Shown here: positions 1 through 6,344 of the stretch, in pieces
Position numbering within the stretch: the stretch's first letter is position 1
Layout of the letters: the number at the start of each line of letters is the position of its first letter
Origin: Cyanobacteria bacterium UBA8803
GTDB lineage: Bacteria > Cyanobacteriota > Cyanobacteriia > Cyanobacteriales > Coleofasciculaceae
Direction: 5' to 3'
Length of the DNA stretch: 7,241 nucleotides
NCBI GenBank assembly: GCA_003505715.1
Contig: DNXU01000231.1
Span: 1-7,241, forward strand
Position numbers and translations under genes: made by a program
The notes under the pieces: model-generated
Databases searched by the model: none
What the model was told of the DNA's origin: nothing
Seen by the model: the letters and a program-made list of their open reading frames with translations, nothing else

Positions 1-2061
1 CTATTAAACCAACCGCCAGGAGAATTGCTCGACTATCATTTAGGATTGCCGATGGTTGCAGGTGAGACAACGGAAATAGGCATTATTCGCCCTGGTGGCG
101 AACTCGGTATTGCGGAAATGAGCGTGGCTGAAGCCGAATGGGAAGGGGAATCAGTATTTGAGGTTTCCTTGCGAGATATTACTGAACGCCGACGGGCCGA
201 GTTTGCCTTACGAGACTCTGAAGAAAAGCTGCGGGCGATCTTTGAGCAAGCAGCTGTGGGAATTGTACTGGGAACACCAGCGGGGGACGTACTGCGGGTC
301 AATCAACGGTTTTGCAATCTGGTGGGATATCAGGCGGTGGAATTGTTGGCAGTCAACTTTGAGGATATTACCTACCCAGAAGATCTAGAGGCTGAGTTAA
401 GGTTGTTGGAACAGCTATTGGCAGGCGAGATCCCAACCTACTCCCTAGAAAAGCGCTACATCTGCAAAGACGGTCAGTTGCGATGGGTCAATATTACCGT
501 ATCCCTGGTGCGTAACCTGGCCAATCTGCCGAATTATTTCATTGGTGTAGTTGAAGATATCCAACAGCGCAAGCAGGCAGAGGCAGCACTGCAAAAGGCG
601 AAAGAAGCCGCTGTTGCTGCCAACCGTGCTAAGAGTGAATTCCTGGCTAATATGAGTCACGAACTGCGCACCCCGCTCAATTCCATCCTAGGCTTTACCC
701 AACTGATGGCTCGCGACTCCTCCCTCCATCCGGAGCAGCAGGAGTATTTGGAGATCGTAACTCGTTCTGGCGAGCATTTGCTGGAACTGATCGATGATAT
801 CTTGAACATGTCTAAAATCGAGTCAGGTCGGATTTCCCTAAATCAAACTAGCTTTGACTTACATCGCCTGCTCGATTCAATCGTAGAAATGTTGGCACTC
901 AAAGCGGCATCTAAAGGTTTGCAGCTCATCTTTGAGAAGATGCCAGAGGTGCCCCAATACGCGATCGCGGATGAGGGTAAATTGCGTCAAGTCTTAATTA
1001 ACCTCTTAGGCAATGCGATTAAATTTACGCAACAAGGTTGCGTGACGCTGTCTGTGGGAATGGAGAGTGCCGATGAGCAGAACAACCCAGATTTTGATTC
1101 TCTTTTATCTGTCCCTATGCCCAAGTTCTTCTTATGGTGCGAGGTTAAAGATACTGGCCCTGGCATTGCACCCAATGAGCTAAAAACTTTGTTTGAACCC
1201 TTCATGCAAACTGAAGTAGGACGGAAATCTCAGTCAGGAACTGGCTTGGGTTTAGCGATCGCCCGCCGCTTCGTACAATTGATGGGCGGGGATATCGCAG
1301 TTAGCAGTACTCTAGGACAGGGCACGATTGTTAAATGTCAGATCAGGATCGGGCTAGCTCAGGCAGAGGCAATTCAGACTCAACAGCAACAGCACCGAGC
1401 GATTGCGATCGCGCCAGATCAACCCAGGTATCGGATTTTGGTAGTTGAGGATCGATGGGCCAATCGCAAACTATTGGTTAAACTACTAGAGTCTTTAGGA
1501 TTTGAGGTGCAAGAGGCAGAAAACGGGCAAGAAGGAGTTGCCTTGTGGGAACATTGGCAGCCGCACCTAATCTGGATGGATATGCGGATGCCAGTCATGG
1601 ATGGCTATGAAGCTACCAGAGCCATCAAAGCTCATCCTCAGGGTCAGGCAACAGTAATTATTGCACTCACCGCTAGTGCTTTTGACGAGGAACGAGCTGC
1701 TGTATTGGCGGCAGGCTGTGATGATTTGGTGCGCAAACCTTTACGGGAGGAAGAGATTTTGGGCAAGATGGCTCAATACTTAGGAGTGCGCTATATCTAT
1801 GAAGATAAATCACCACCCGTCCTTAGCTCTCCTGTGCCCCCAACCGTGCTAACCACAGAAACTCTCGCCGTAATGCCTGCGGAGTGGGTGGCGCAACTCC
1901 ATCAAGCGGCAACACAGCTTAATGCGAAGGTAATTTTCCAACTCATCGACCAAATTCCAGAACAGGAGGCTATTTTAGCTAAGGCGTTGGCTGATTTAGT
2001 CAACAACTTTCGTTGTGATGTAATTATGGAGGTAGCTCGGAAGGTTGCTACCCATGAATAG
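1..2061 (+). CDS. Hybrid sensor histidine kinase, PAS-PAS-HisKA-HATPase-REC (5' end missing)
   Basis: Sensor kinase expected to autophosphorylate on His and pass the phosphate to its own receiver domain. The frame is open from base 1, and the first codons read as the C-terminal end of a PAS-like domain (PGGE, then SLRDITERRRAE), so the true start lies upstream and the TTG at 25 is not it. Counting from nt 25: PAS about 65-185, short linker helix 185-205, HisKA with phospho-acceptor His212 in SHELRTP, HATPase with N-box N326/N330, G1 box DTGPG at 376-380 and G2 box GTGLGL at 405-410, then REC about 469-588 with Asp519 (MDMRMP) and Lys571 (RKPL). All catalytic residues are present. A tail at 615-678 follows the receiver; it has no HPt-type HxxKG motif. 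No membrane segment is visible, so the visible part looks cytoplasmic. The input signal is unknown; the PAS domains could bind a cofactor or ligand, but none can be named. Confidence 0.93.
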   Translation, partial: LLNQPPGELLDYHLGLPMVAGETTEIGIIRPGGELGIAEMSVAEAEWEGESVFEVSLRDITERRRAEFALRDSEEKLRAIFEQAAVGIVLGTPAGDVLRVNQRFCNLVGYQAVELLAVNFEDITYPEDLEAELRLLEQLLAGEIPTYSLEKRYICKDGQLRWVNITVSLVRNLANLPNYFIGVVEDIQQRKQAEAALQKAKEAAVAANRAKSEFLANMSHELRTPLNSILGFTQLMARDSSLHPEQQEYLEIVTRSGEHLLELIDDILNMSKIESGRISLNQTSFDLHRLLDSIVEMLALKAASKGLQLIFEKMPEVPQYAIADEGKLRQVLINLLGNAIKFTQQGCVTLSVGMESADEQNNPDFDSLLSVPMPKFFLWCEVKDTGPGIAPNELKTLFEPFMQTEVGRKSQSGTGLGLAIARRFVQLMGGDIAVSSTLGQGTIVKCQIRIGLAQAEAIQTQQQQHRAIAIAPDQPRYRILVVEDRWANRKLLVKLLESLGFEVQEAENGQEGVALWEHWQPHLIWMDMRMPVMDGYEATRAIKAHPQGQATVIIALTASAFDEERAAVLAAGCDDLVRKPLREEEILGKMAQYLGVRYIYEDKSPPVLSSPVPPTVLTTETLAVMPAEWVAQLHQAATQLNAKVIFQLIDQIPEQEAILAKALADLVNNFRCDVIMEVARKVATHE
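2039..2044 (+). promoter_or_regulatory. Ribosome binding site deciding the start of the receiver-histidine kinase
   Basis: GGAAGG lies 9 nt before the ATG at 2054 and inside the end of the preceding kinase gene. The competing in-frame TTG at 2045 begins directly after this motif, which leaves no spacer, so the ATG is the better start. The placement suggests translational coupling of the two kinases. Confidence 0.6.
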
Positions 2062-3370
2062 CCATCAAACTGATAGGCACAAAGGAAATATTTTGATTGT
2101 TGACGATACAGTAGATAGCCTGCGTCTTTTATCTACTGCTTTGGCAGAGCAAGGGTATGAAGTGCGCAGTACTGTGAACGGAGCCATGGCTTTAACCGCA
2201 GCCCATGCTGCACCACCAGATCTAATTTTGCTTGATATTAAAATGCCGGATATGAGTGGCTATGAAGTTTGCTTATCCTTAAAAGCTTCAGAGCTAACCC
2301 GCGATATTCCAGTAATTTTTATTAGCGCTTTAGATGAAGTATTTGATAAAGTTAAAGCCTTTGCCGTGGGCGGTGCTGATTATATCACCAAGCCCTTCCA
2401 GTTTGCTGAGGTGTTGGCTCGTGTCGAAAATCAACTGACTATCCGCCAACTCACCTGTGAATTAGAGCAGCGCGTTGAAGAACGAACCGCTGAACTCAAA
2501 AAAGCCTTACAAGATTTACAACATGCTCAAGTGCAACTGGTGCAGGTTGAAAAAATGGCGACTCTAGGCCAACTCGTTGCTGCTGTGGCTCATGAAGTTA
2601 ATAACCCTGTTGGCTTTATTAATGGCAATCTTAACTGTGTCAAAGACTATACCTTAGACCTGATTAATCTTTTAAATCTATATCAGCAAAAATTTCCCCA
2701 TCCCGGAAGTGAAATTGAGCAGCACATAGAGGAGATTGACCTAGAGTATCTGGTGCATGACCTACCCAAAATTCTCTCATCCATGAAACAGGGAATTGAC
2801 CGTCTCCTCCAGCTCAGCAGCTCGTTGCGGACGTTCTCGCGGATGGATACACCCTCTAAGGTTGCCTGTAATATTAATGAAGGTATCGAAAGTACCCTAC
2901 TGATTTTAAAACACCAATTAAAAGCCAACCAACAACGTCCTGCAATTGAGGTGATAGAGAAATACGGTGACCTACCCTCTGTGGAGTGCTACCCCGGACA
3001 ACTCAACCAAGTATTTATGAATATCATTGCCAATGCGATTGATTCTTTCGATGAATTAAATGAAGGTCGTTCTTTTGAGGAGATTGAGCGCCATCCCCAT
3101 CAGATTACCATCCGCAGTGAAGTAAATAGCAACCAGGACACGGTCGTTATTCACATTTCTGATAATGGATCGGGAATTTCAGCGGAGGTACAAGAACGGA
3201 TATTTGATAATTTTTTTACCACCAAGCCCTTAGGTAAGGGTACGGGATTGGGTTTATCGATTACTCGTCAGATTGTAGAGGAAAAGCATGGGGGTAAACT
3301 AACTTGTATTTCCACACCCGGACAGGGAACTGAGTTTGTGGTTGAGATTCCCGTTAGGGCTAATGGCTAA
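2054..3370 (+). CDS. Response regulator-histidine kinase, REC-coiled coil-HisKA-HATPase
   Basis: A 438-residue protein with the receiver in front of the kinase, a layout common in cyanobacteria. REC about 11-130 has the acidic pair D17/D18, phospho-acceptor Asp61 (LLDIKMP) and Lys113 (TKPF). A Glu-rich helix at about 134-170, probably a coiled coil, leads to the dimerisation helix with His180 in AHEVNNP, the form seen in HPK4-type kinases. The HATPase has N-box N323/N327, G1 box DNGSG at 370-374, an F-box around FDNFFTTK, and GTGLGLS at 396-402. There is no membrane segment or DNA-binding domain, so it is likely a cytoplasmic relay whose kinase activity is set by receiver phosphorylation. It overlaps the upstream hybrid kinase by 8 nt, which makes that kinase the most likely phosphodonor; this is inference. 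Its downstream target is not in the window. Confidence 0.92.
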   Translation: MNSHQTDRHKGNILIVDDTVDSLRLLSTALAEQGYEVRSTVNGAMALTAAHAAPPDLILLDIKMPDMSGYEVCLSLKASELTRDIPVIFISALDEVFDKVKAFAVGGADYITKPFQFAEVLARVENQLTIRQLTCELEQRVEERTAELKKALQDLQHAQVQLVQVEKMATLGQLVAAVAHEVNNPVGFINGNLNCVKDYTLDLINLLNLYQQKFPHPGSEIEQHIEEIDLEYLVHDLPKILSSMKQGIDRLLQLSSSLRTFSRMDTPSKVACNINEGIESTLLILKHQLKANQQRPAIEVIEKYGDLPSVECYPGQLNQVFMNIIANAIDSFDELNEGRSFEEIERHPHQITIRSEVNSNQDTVVIHISDNGSGISAEVQERIFDNFFTTKPLGKGTGLGLSITRQIVEEKHGGKLTCISTPGQGTEFVVEIPVRANG

Positions 3371-3486
3371 TAGCAAAGTACTCAGCGGGGCGGGTTTTGA
3401 CTTAAGACATATCTGTAAGCCACCAAGATTTATCGCTCAACTTGCCCCTATAGCCTTAAAAGATGCTACCGGACTTGATATCAATC
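3371..3486 (+). other. Spacer between kinase operon and TPR gene
   Basis: A 116-nt stretch without a convincing gene. I see no stable hairpin with a T-run to end the kinase operon and no well-spaced -35/-10 pair; TTGACT near 3397 has no matching -10 about 17 nt on. The TPR gene may therefore be read through from the kinases or use a weak promoter. The ATG at 3463 lies here and is an alternative, eight codons longer, start for the TPR gene. Confidence 0.4.
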
Positions 3487-4377
3487 ATGAAAACGCCAAA
3501 TTGCAATTTCCAATTTCCAATTTTCCAAGCTAGCAAACTAACTAGCTTATCCGTTACTAAATCCTCTGCCACTGTGGCTTTTGCTCTGGTATCTGTATTA
3601 ACCCCGTTCAATCCTAGTATGGGAGCATCCCGGCAACCCCTTATGGTAGAAAATACCCGCGAGGTTGTCTCTACAACAGCACAGAAAGCACAAGCCGAGA
3701 AACTCCTCCTGCGAGGGGTGCAGCAACTGGATGCCAACCAAGTTGCTGAAGCATTAGAGTCATTCCAGCAAGCGCTAGAGATTCAGCAGCAAATGGGCGA
3801 TCGCTATGGTGAAGCTGTGGCTCTAAATAACATGGGAGTGGCTTACTATTATCAGGGAGACTATGAGCAATCTCTTGTCTCCTCTCAGCAGTCAATGAAA
3901 ATCTTTTGGGAACTCTACGAACGCTCCGCAATTGCGGCTACACTCAACAATCAGAGCATTGCTAAGTTCCACCTCGGAGAATACCAAAGAGCGATCGAAC
4001 TGTGCCACGGTGCCATTGGGATCTTTCGTACTATTGGCGATCGCACGCGGGAAGCCGTGGGGTTTAATAATACGGGTATGGCTTACGAGATTTTAGGAGA
4101 CAACCCGCGAGCCATTGGCTATTTTGAGGAAGCCCTAGCTACTGCTCAAGATATCGGCGATCCTAGTGGAGAAGTGTTTGCACTGAATAATCTGGCAGAG
4201 GCTTACAATAAGTTAGGGAAATCTGAGCAGGCGAGGGAGTTTGAGCAGCAGGCGATGGCAATTGCTCAAACTATAGAAACCCAAGCAGGGACGGGGGGAA
4301 TGGTTAGCAGTAACGATCGCTTGCTGATTCGACAACATCAGCGATCTTTAGTTCTAGTTTTCTCTTCGTTTGATTAG
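3487..4377 (+). CDS. TPR-repeat protein, possibly exported
   Basis: A 296-residue protein of unknown partner. Four helical repeats of the 40-residue kind (GDRxGEAxALNNxGxAYxxxGDY) stand in exact register: paired Asn at 114/115, 154/155, 194/195 and 234/235, with Gly-Asp caps at 104/105, 184/185 and 224/225. A further degenerate TPR covers about 71-101. Such arrays are protein-binding scaffolds; no enzyme domain is present. The N-terminus has a hydrophobic stretch at about 28-39 after a Lys and a possible signal peptidase site at SMGA|S (44-48), which would place it in the periplasm or thylakoid lumen; this is weak because the n-region is long. Start choice is uncertain: ATG at 3463 has only AAAAG before it and ATG at 3487 has no Shine-Dalgarno; GTG at 3574 and ATG at 3619 are also in frame. 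The last 30 or so residues lie outside the repeats. Confidence 0.8.
   Translation: MKTPNCNFQFPIFQASKLTSLSVTKSSATVAFALVSVLTPFNPSMGASRQPLMVENTREVVSTTAQKAQAEKLLLRGVQQLDANQVAEALESFQQALEIQQQMGDRYGEAVALNNMGVAYYYQGDYEQSLVSSQQSMKIFWELYERSAIAATLNNQSIAKFHLGEYQRAIELCHGAIGIFRTIGDRTREAVGFNNTGMAYEILGDNPRAIGYFEEALATAQDIGDPSGEVFALNNLAEAYNKLGKSEQAREFEQQAMAIAQTIETQAGTGGMVSSNDRLLIRQHQRSLVLVFSSFD
3504..3525 (+). repeat. Short tandem heptamer repeat, CAATTTC x3
   Basis: Two exact copies of CAATTTC (3504-3510, 3511-3517) are followed by a third with one extra T (CAATTTTC) from 3518. A related, inverted-looking CCAAATTG precedes them at 3496-3503. Unit length and AT-rich sequence resemble the short tandemly repeated repetitive sequences scattered through cyanobacterial genomes, including CAATTAC-type arrays. 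Here the array falls within the first codons proposed for the TPR gene and would encode NFQFPIF, which is a reason to doubt that start. Confidence 0.6.
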
Positions 4378-4405
4378 AAACTCCAGCTTTCCCCACTCCC
4401 CGATT
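4378..4405. other. Convergent gap between TPR gene and ftsW
   Basis: Only 28 nt separate the two stop codons of these facing genes. I see no hairpin with a T-run in either direction, so transcripts from the two sides may overlap at their 3' ends. Confidence 0.5.
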
Positions 4406-5617
4406 TCAACCCTTGTGCAGCTGGGCTTTCTGCCGCTGACGCCGCCGTTGGAATGCAGACTGACTACCCGCCTGTAAGGGGACAACCTCAGCCTCGCTAC
4501 TCTCTCTTGCCACCCGAATGAGCAATCCGGCTGCACACAAATTAGCGATCGTCGAACTACCCCCATAGCTAAAGAAGGGGAAGGGTAAACCTGTGGTAGG
4601 GAGAACCCCCGTGGCTACACCTATATTTAGTAGGGACTGTCCTACAATCAAAATCATTGCCCCGATCGCTACCAATCGATAAACGGCATTTCGGGCTTTG
4701 AGCGCCACGATTGTCCCTAAGGTGGCGTAAGTTGCGATCAGCAGTAGCATCACTACACTACCAGCAAAGCCAAATTCTTCGGCAAATACTGCGAAAATAA
4801 AATCGGTGTACTGAATCGGTAAATAAAATAGCTTTTGTTGCGACAGACCGAACCCAGCACCCCAAGTTCCCCCAGAACCAACAGCCAGAAGACTTTGAAT
4901 AAGTTGATATCCATCTTGCATCGGATCGGCCCAGGGATTGAGAAACGACATCACCCGACGCCGCTGATATTCTTTGATGCTGATACTGATCGTAGCTAAT
5001 AGAAAACCGCCTAAGGCTGTTCCTCCCAGGTAAGAAAAAGGCAACCCGGAAGCTAGGGCGATCAACCATAAGGTCATCCCGCACAGTGCGGTAGTACTTA
5101 AGTTTGGTTGTAGTAAAATGCCCAATAGTACGGAGGCAAAAATTGCCAGCCACAAACAGCGAACTCGAAGGGAGAGTTGCTGCCATTGCCCGAAGATGCG
5201 AGCGCTCTGCAATACTAAAAACGGCTTAATTAACTCTGAAGGTTGTAGGGGCACCGGACCCAAAGATAACCAGCGAGTAGCACCATTAACTGTAGTGCCC
5301 ACACCAGGAACTAGGGTGATTAAAATCAACCCTAATAGCAAGACTAAAAGCCAGTGGGCAATTCTCAGGATGTAACGCAGAGGCGATCGCACCACCAAGT
5401 TAAAGCCGACTAAACCCAGAGCGATCCAGATCAGCTGTCGCTTAAAGTAGTACAAACCGTCTCCAAATTCAGCATCGGCACTAGGGTAAGATGCCGAGAA
5501 CAGAACAGCCACTCCGATAAACATCCACAGGAACGTTAACCACCTTAATAACCGGGCAGGTACTGCCCAGTCCTGAGGAGAGGGATTAATCCATAGAATC
5601 AGATCGCGTAGAGCCAC
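4406..5617 (-). CDS. ftsW: FtsW, SEDS-family peptidoglycan polymerase of the divisome
   Basis: A 403-residue integral membrane protein that polymerises lipid II into septal glycan strands, working with its cognate class B penicillin-binding protein at the division site. About ten hydrophobic segments are visible between residues 24 and 368. SEDS hallmarks are present: RWLSLG at 115-120 followed by QPSELIK at 125-131, the large extracellular loop ending in YLPIQYTDFIF with Asp272 (equivalent to the essential Asp262 of E. coli RodA), AEEFG at 279-283, and the C-terminal GLPFPFFSYGGSS at 343-355. I prefer FtsW to RodA because of the N-terminal FSASYP segment and overall similarity to remembered cyanobacterial FtsW proteins. 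The start is GTG at 5617: an in-frame stop lies three codons upstream and no Shine-Dalgarno is visible. After the last membrane helix there is a hydrophilic tail ending in an Arg/Gln/Lys-rich stretch (390-402). It lies downstream of the apc operon, behind a terminator. Confidence 0.93.
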   Translation of the reverse strand: MALRDLILWINPSPQDWAVPARLLRWLTFLWMFIGVAVLFSASYPSADAEFGDGLYYFKRQLIWIALGLVGFNLVVRSPLRYILRIAHWLLVLLLGLILITLVPGVGTTVNGATRWLSLGPVPLQPSELIKPFLVLQSARIFGQWQQLSLRVRCLWLAIFASVLLGILLQPNLSTTALCGMTLWLIALASGLPFSYLGGTALGGFLLATISISIKEYQRRRVMSFLNPWADPMQDGYQLIQSLLAVGSGGTWGAGFGLSQQKLFYLPIQYTDFIFAVFAEEFGFAGSVVMLLLIATYATLGTIVALKARNAVYRLVAIGAMILIVGQSLLNIGVATGVLPTTGLPFPFFSYGGSSTIANLCAAGLLIRVARESSEAEVVPLQAGSQSAFQRRRQRQKAQLHKG

Positions 5618-5662
5618 AAATAGTTAATCAGGAACAACTAAGCAGAGGGGGAAAGAAATTTT

Positions 5663-5704
5663 AGGTGTACTGGCTTGTGCCCCACACCCGGTTATCCTAC
5701 ACCT
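5663..5704 (-). repeat. Inverted repeat, possible hairpin in the ftsW leader
   Basis: AGGTGTA (5663-5669) and its exact complement TACACCT (5698-5704) flank 28 nt that contain a small inner GTG...CAC pairing. On the minus strand the structure would begin only a few bases after the putative -10 box at 5714-5721 and end about 45 nt before the ftsW GTG. It may be a folded 5' leader, a repressor site, or chance. Confidence 0.35.
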
Positions 5705-5713
5705 CTTTCGACC

Positions 5714-5721
5714 ATAATATA
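5714..5721 (-). promoter_or_regulatory. ftsW: Possible -10 region of an ftsW promoter
   Basis: The minus strand reads TATATTAT in an AT-rich stretch just after the apc terminator. It would start an mRNA near 5707, with a leader of about 90 nt. No good -35 hexamer sits 16-18 nt upstream, so this is a weak call. Confidence 0.3.
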
Positions 5722-5732
5722 AATTCTCAATT

Positions 5733-5757
5733 AAAAAGGGACCCTTAACGGCCCCCT
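5733..5757 (-). terminator. Intrinsic terminator of the apcABC operon
   Basis: On the minus strand AGGGGGCC (5757-5750) pairs with GGTCCCTT (5743-5736): eight base pairs, two of them G-U, closing a 6-nt loop. A run of five T (5737-5733), two of them shared with the stem, follows. It begins 27 nt after the apcC stop codon, as expected for the end of a strongly transcribed operon, and should shield ftsW from read-through. Confidence 0.8.
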
Positions 5758-5783
5758 TCCTCTTCTGCTGAAAACCTTTTTGT

Positions 5784-5987
5784 TTAAAGCAACCCAGTAT
5801 TTGTACCTGGTTTACCAGTGGCTAGCTTAACCTTAAGAATTTTGCCACCCATTTTCATAATCCGCTGTTGCTCGCGGAACCAGTTGTCGTAGGGAACCAG
5901 CTTGGTAAAATAGGTATTTTGCAATTCCCGTTGGGTTCTAGTTCTGGTTTGGCTGGGAACGCAAGCCGTCACTTTAAACATTCGCAT
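5784..5987 (-). CDS. apcC: ApcC, small allophycocyanin core linker (LC7.8 type)
   Basis: A 67-residue linker, the usual length of the family, that sits inside allophycocyanin trimers capping the phycobilisome core cylinders and tunes their spectra. It matches the family end to end: MRMFKVTACVPSQ at the start, TQRELQNTYFTKLVPYDNW in the middle, GGKILKVKLATGKPGTNTG near the end. It is basic and has no bilin-binding Cys context. AGGAG at 6002-5998 lies 10 nt before the ATG and supports this start; a second ATG two codons on is less likely. It is the last gene of the apc operon and is followed by a terminator. The long spacer before it, with hairpins and TTGACA repeats, suggests that its expression is set apart from apcAB, since few copies per core are needed. 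Confidence 0.97.
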   Translation of the reverse strand: MRMFKVTACVPSQTRTRTQRELQNTYFTKLVPYDNWFREQQRIMKMGGKILKVKLATGKPGTNTGLL

Positions 5988-6196
5988 GATTGTATTTCTC
6001 CTGAGTGGGTTAAGAAAATTTTAATTTGATTTCCGTTTTTGAAGCGAACTCTGAGCTATGGAAAAACCTGATTCCGTTGACCGCGATCGCCCCGCTTCAC
6101 ACTTACTGCTTCTCAAGCCTCTTCCCTGGCTGATGCGGCGTTACAACCGGGAAACTCTGGCGTTGCATCTTTCGGTCTAACCAGGTGAGGGAGTCA

Positions 6197-6218
6197 ACTG
6201 TCAATACTAGACTGTCAA
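6197..6218 (-). repeat. Direct repeat TTGACAGT x2 in the apcB-apcC spacer
   Basis: The minus strand has TTGACAGT at 6218-6211 and again at 6204-6197, with start points 14 nt apart; a partial third TTGAC follows at once (GTTGACTCC). Each contains a perfect TTGACA -35-like hexamer, but no good -10 stands 16-18 nt downstream; the best after the second copy is GTTAGA. The repeat could be an activator or repressor site, or a weak internal promoter for apcC. Confidence 0.35.
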
Positions 6219-6302
6219 AACTCATCGGCTTTAATTCAAGAACCAGACTTGCCTCCAACAAGCTAGCACTCACAATTGACTTCCCCCACCTTCATAAGAC
6301 AA

Positions 6303-6318
6303 CCGACTACATAGTCGG
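6303..6318 (-). terminator. Hairpin after apcB, possible attenuator
   Basis: CCGACTATGTAGTCGG is a perfect 7-bp inverted repeat with a 2-nt centre, starting 27 nt after the apcB stop. In RNA the tight centre would force opening of the top pair. It is followed by GTTGTCTTAT, a poor T-run, so at most it would stop part of the transcripts. Partial termination here would fit the higher abundance of apcAB than apcABC message known in other cyanobacteria. It may instead be a 3'-end stabiliser. Confidence 0.4.
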
Positions 6319-6344
6319 AATTTTAAGTCGCGCTACTCGCCTGC

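Larger units (their letters stand above)
5988..6344 (-). other. Long apcB-apcC intergenic region
   Basis: 357 nt without a credible gene. In minus-strand order it holds a hairpin just after apcB (6318-6303), a pair of TTGACAGT direct repeats (6218-6211 and 6204-6197), two near-identical nonamers TGCAACGCC / TGTAACGCC (about 6170-6140), one HIP1 site (6083-6090), an AT-rich stretch around 6010-6030, and the apcC ribosome binding site AGGAG at 6002-5998. It is probably transcribed as part of the apcABC mRNA; an internal apcC promoter is possible but not shown. Confidence 0.6.

Noticed and set aside
2045..2053. TTG start for the receiver-histidine kinase
   Set aside because: It abuts the GGAAGG ribosome binding site; the ATG at 2054 has a normal 9-nt spacer.
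3336..3533. 65-codon plus-strand frame between the kinase and TPR genes
   Set aside because: It overlaps the end of the kinase gene and the heptamer repeat, and its translation looks random.
3456..3931. Two minus-strand frames opposite the start of the TPR gene
   Set aside because: They are shadows of the TPR codons; the plus-strand translation has clear repeat structure.
4758..5186. 142-codon minus-strand open frame
   Set aside because: It lies wholly inside ftsW in another frame and its translation shows no family features; ftsW is certain in the other frame.
6197..6218. HLR1-type RpaB binding site
   Set aside because: HLR1 is built on repeated TTACA units; this element is TTGACAGT and the spacing differs.
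6303..6324. Plus-strand terminator (hairpin followed by AATTTT)
   Set aside because: No plus-strand gene ends nearby; the T-run is short and interrupted, and the operon here is on the minus strand.
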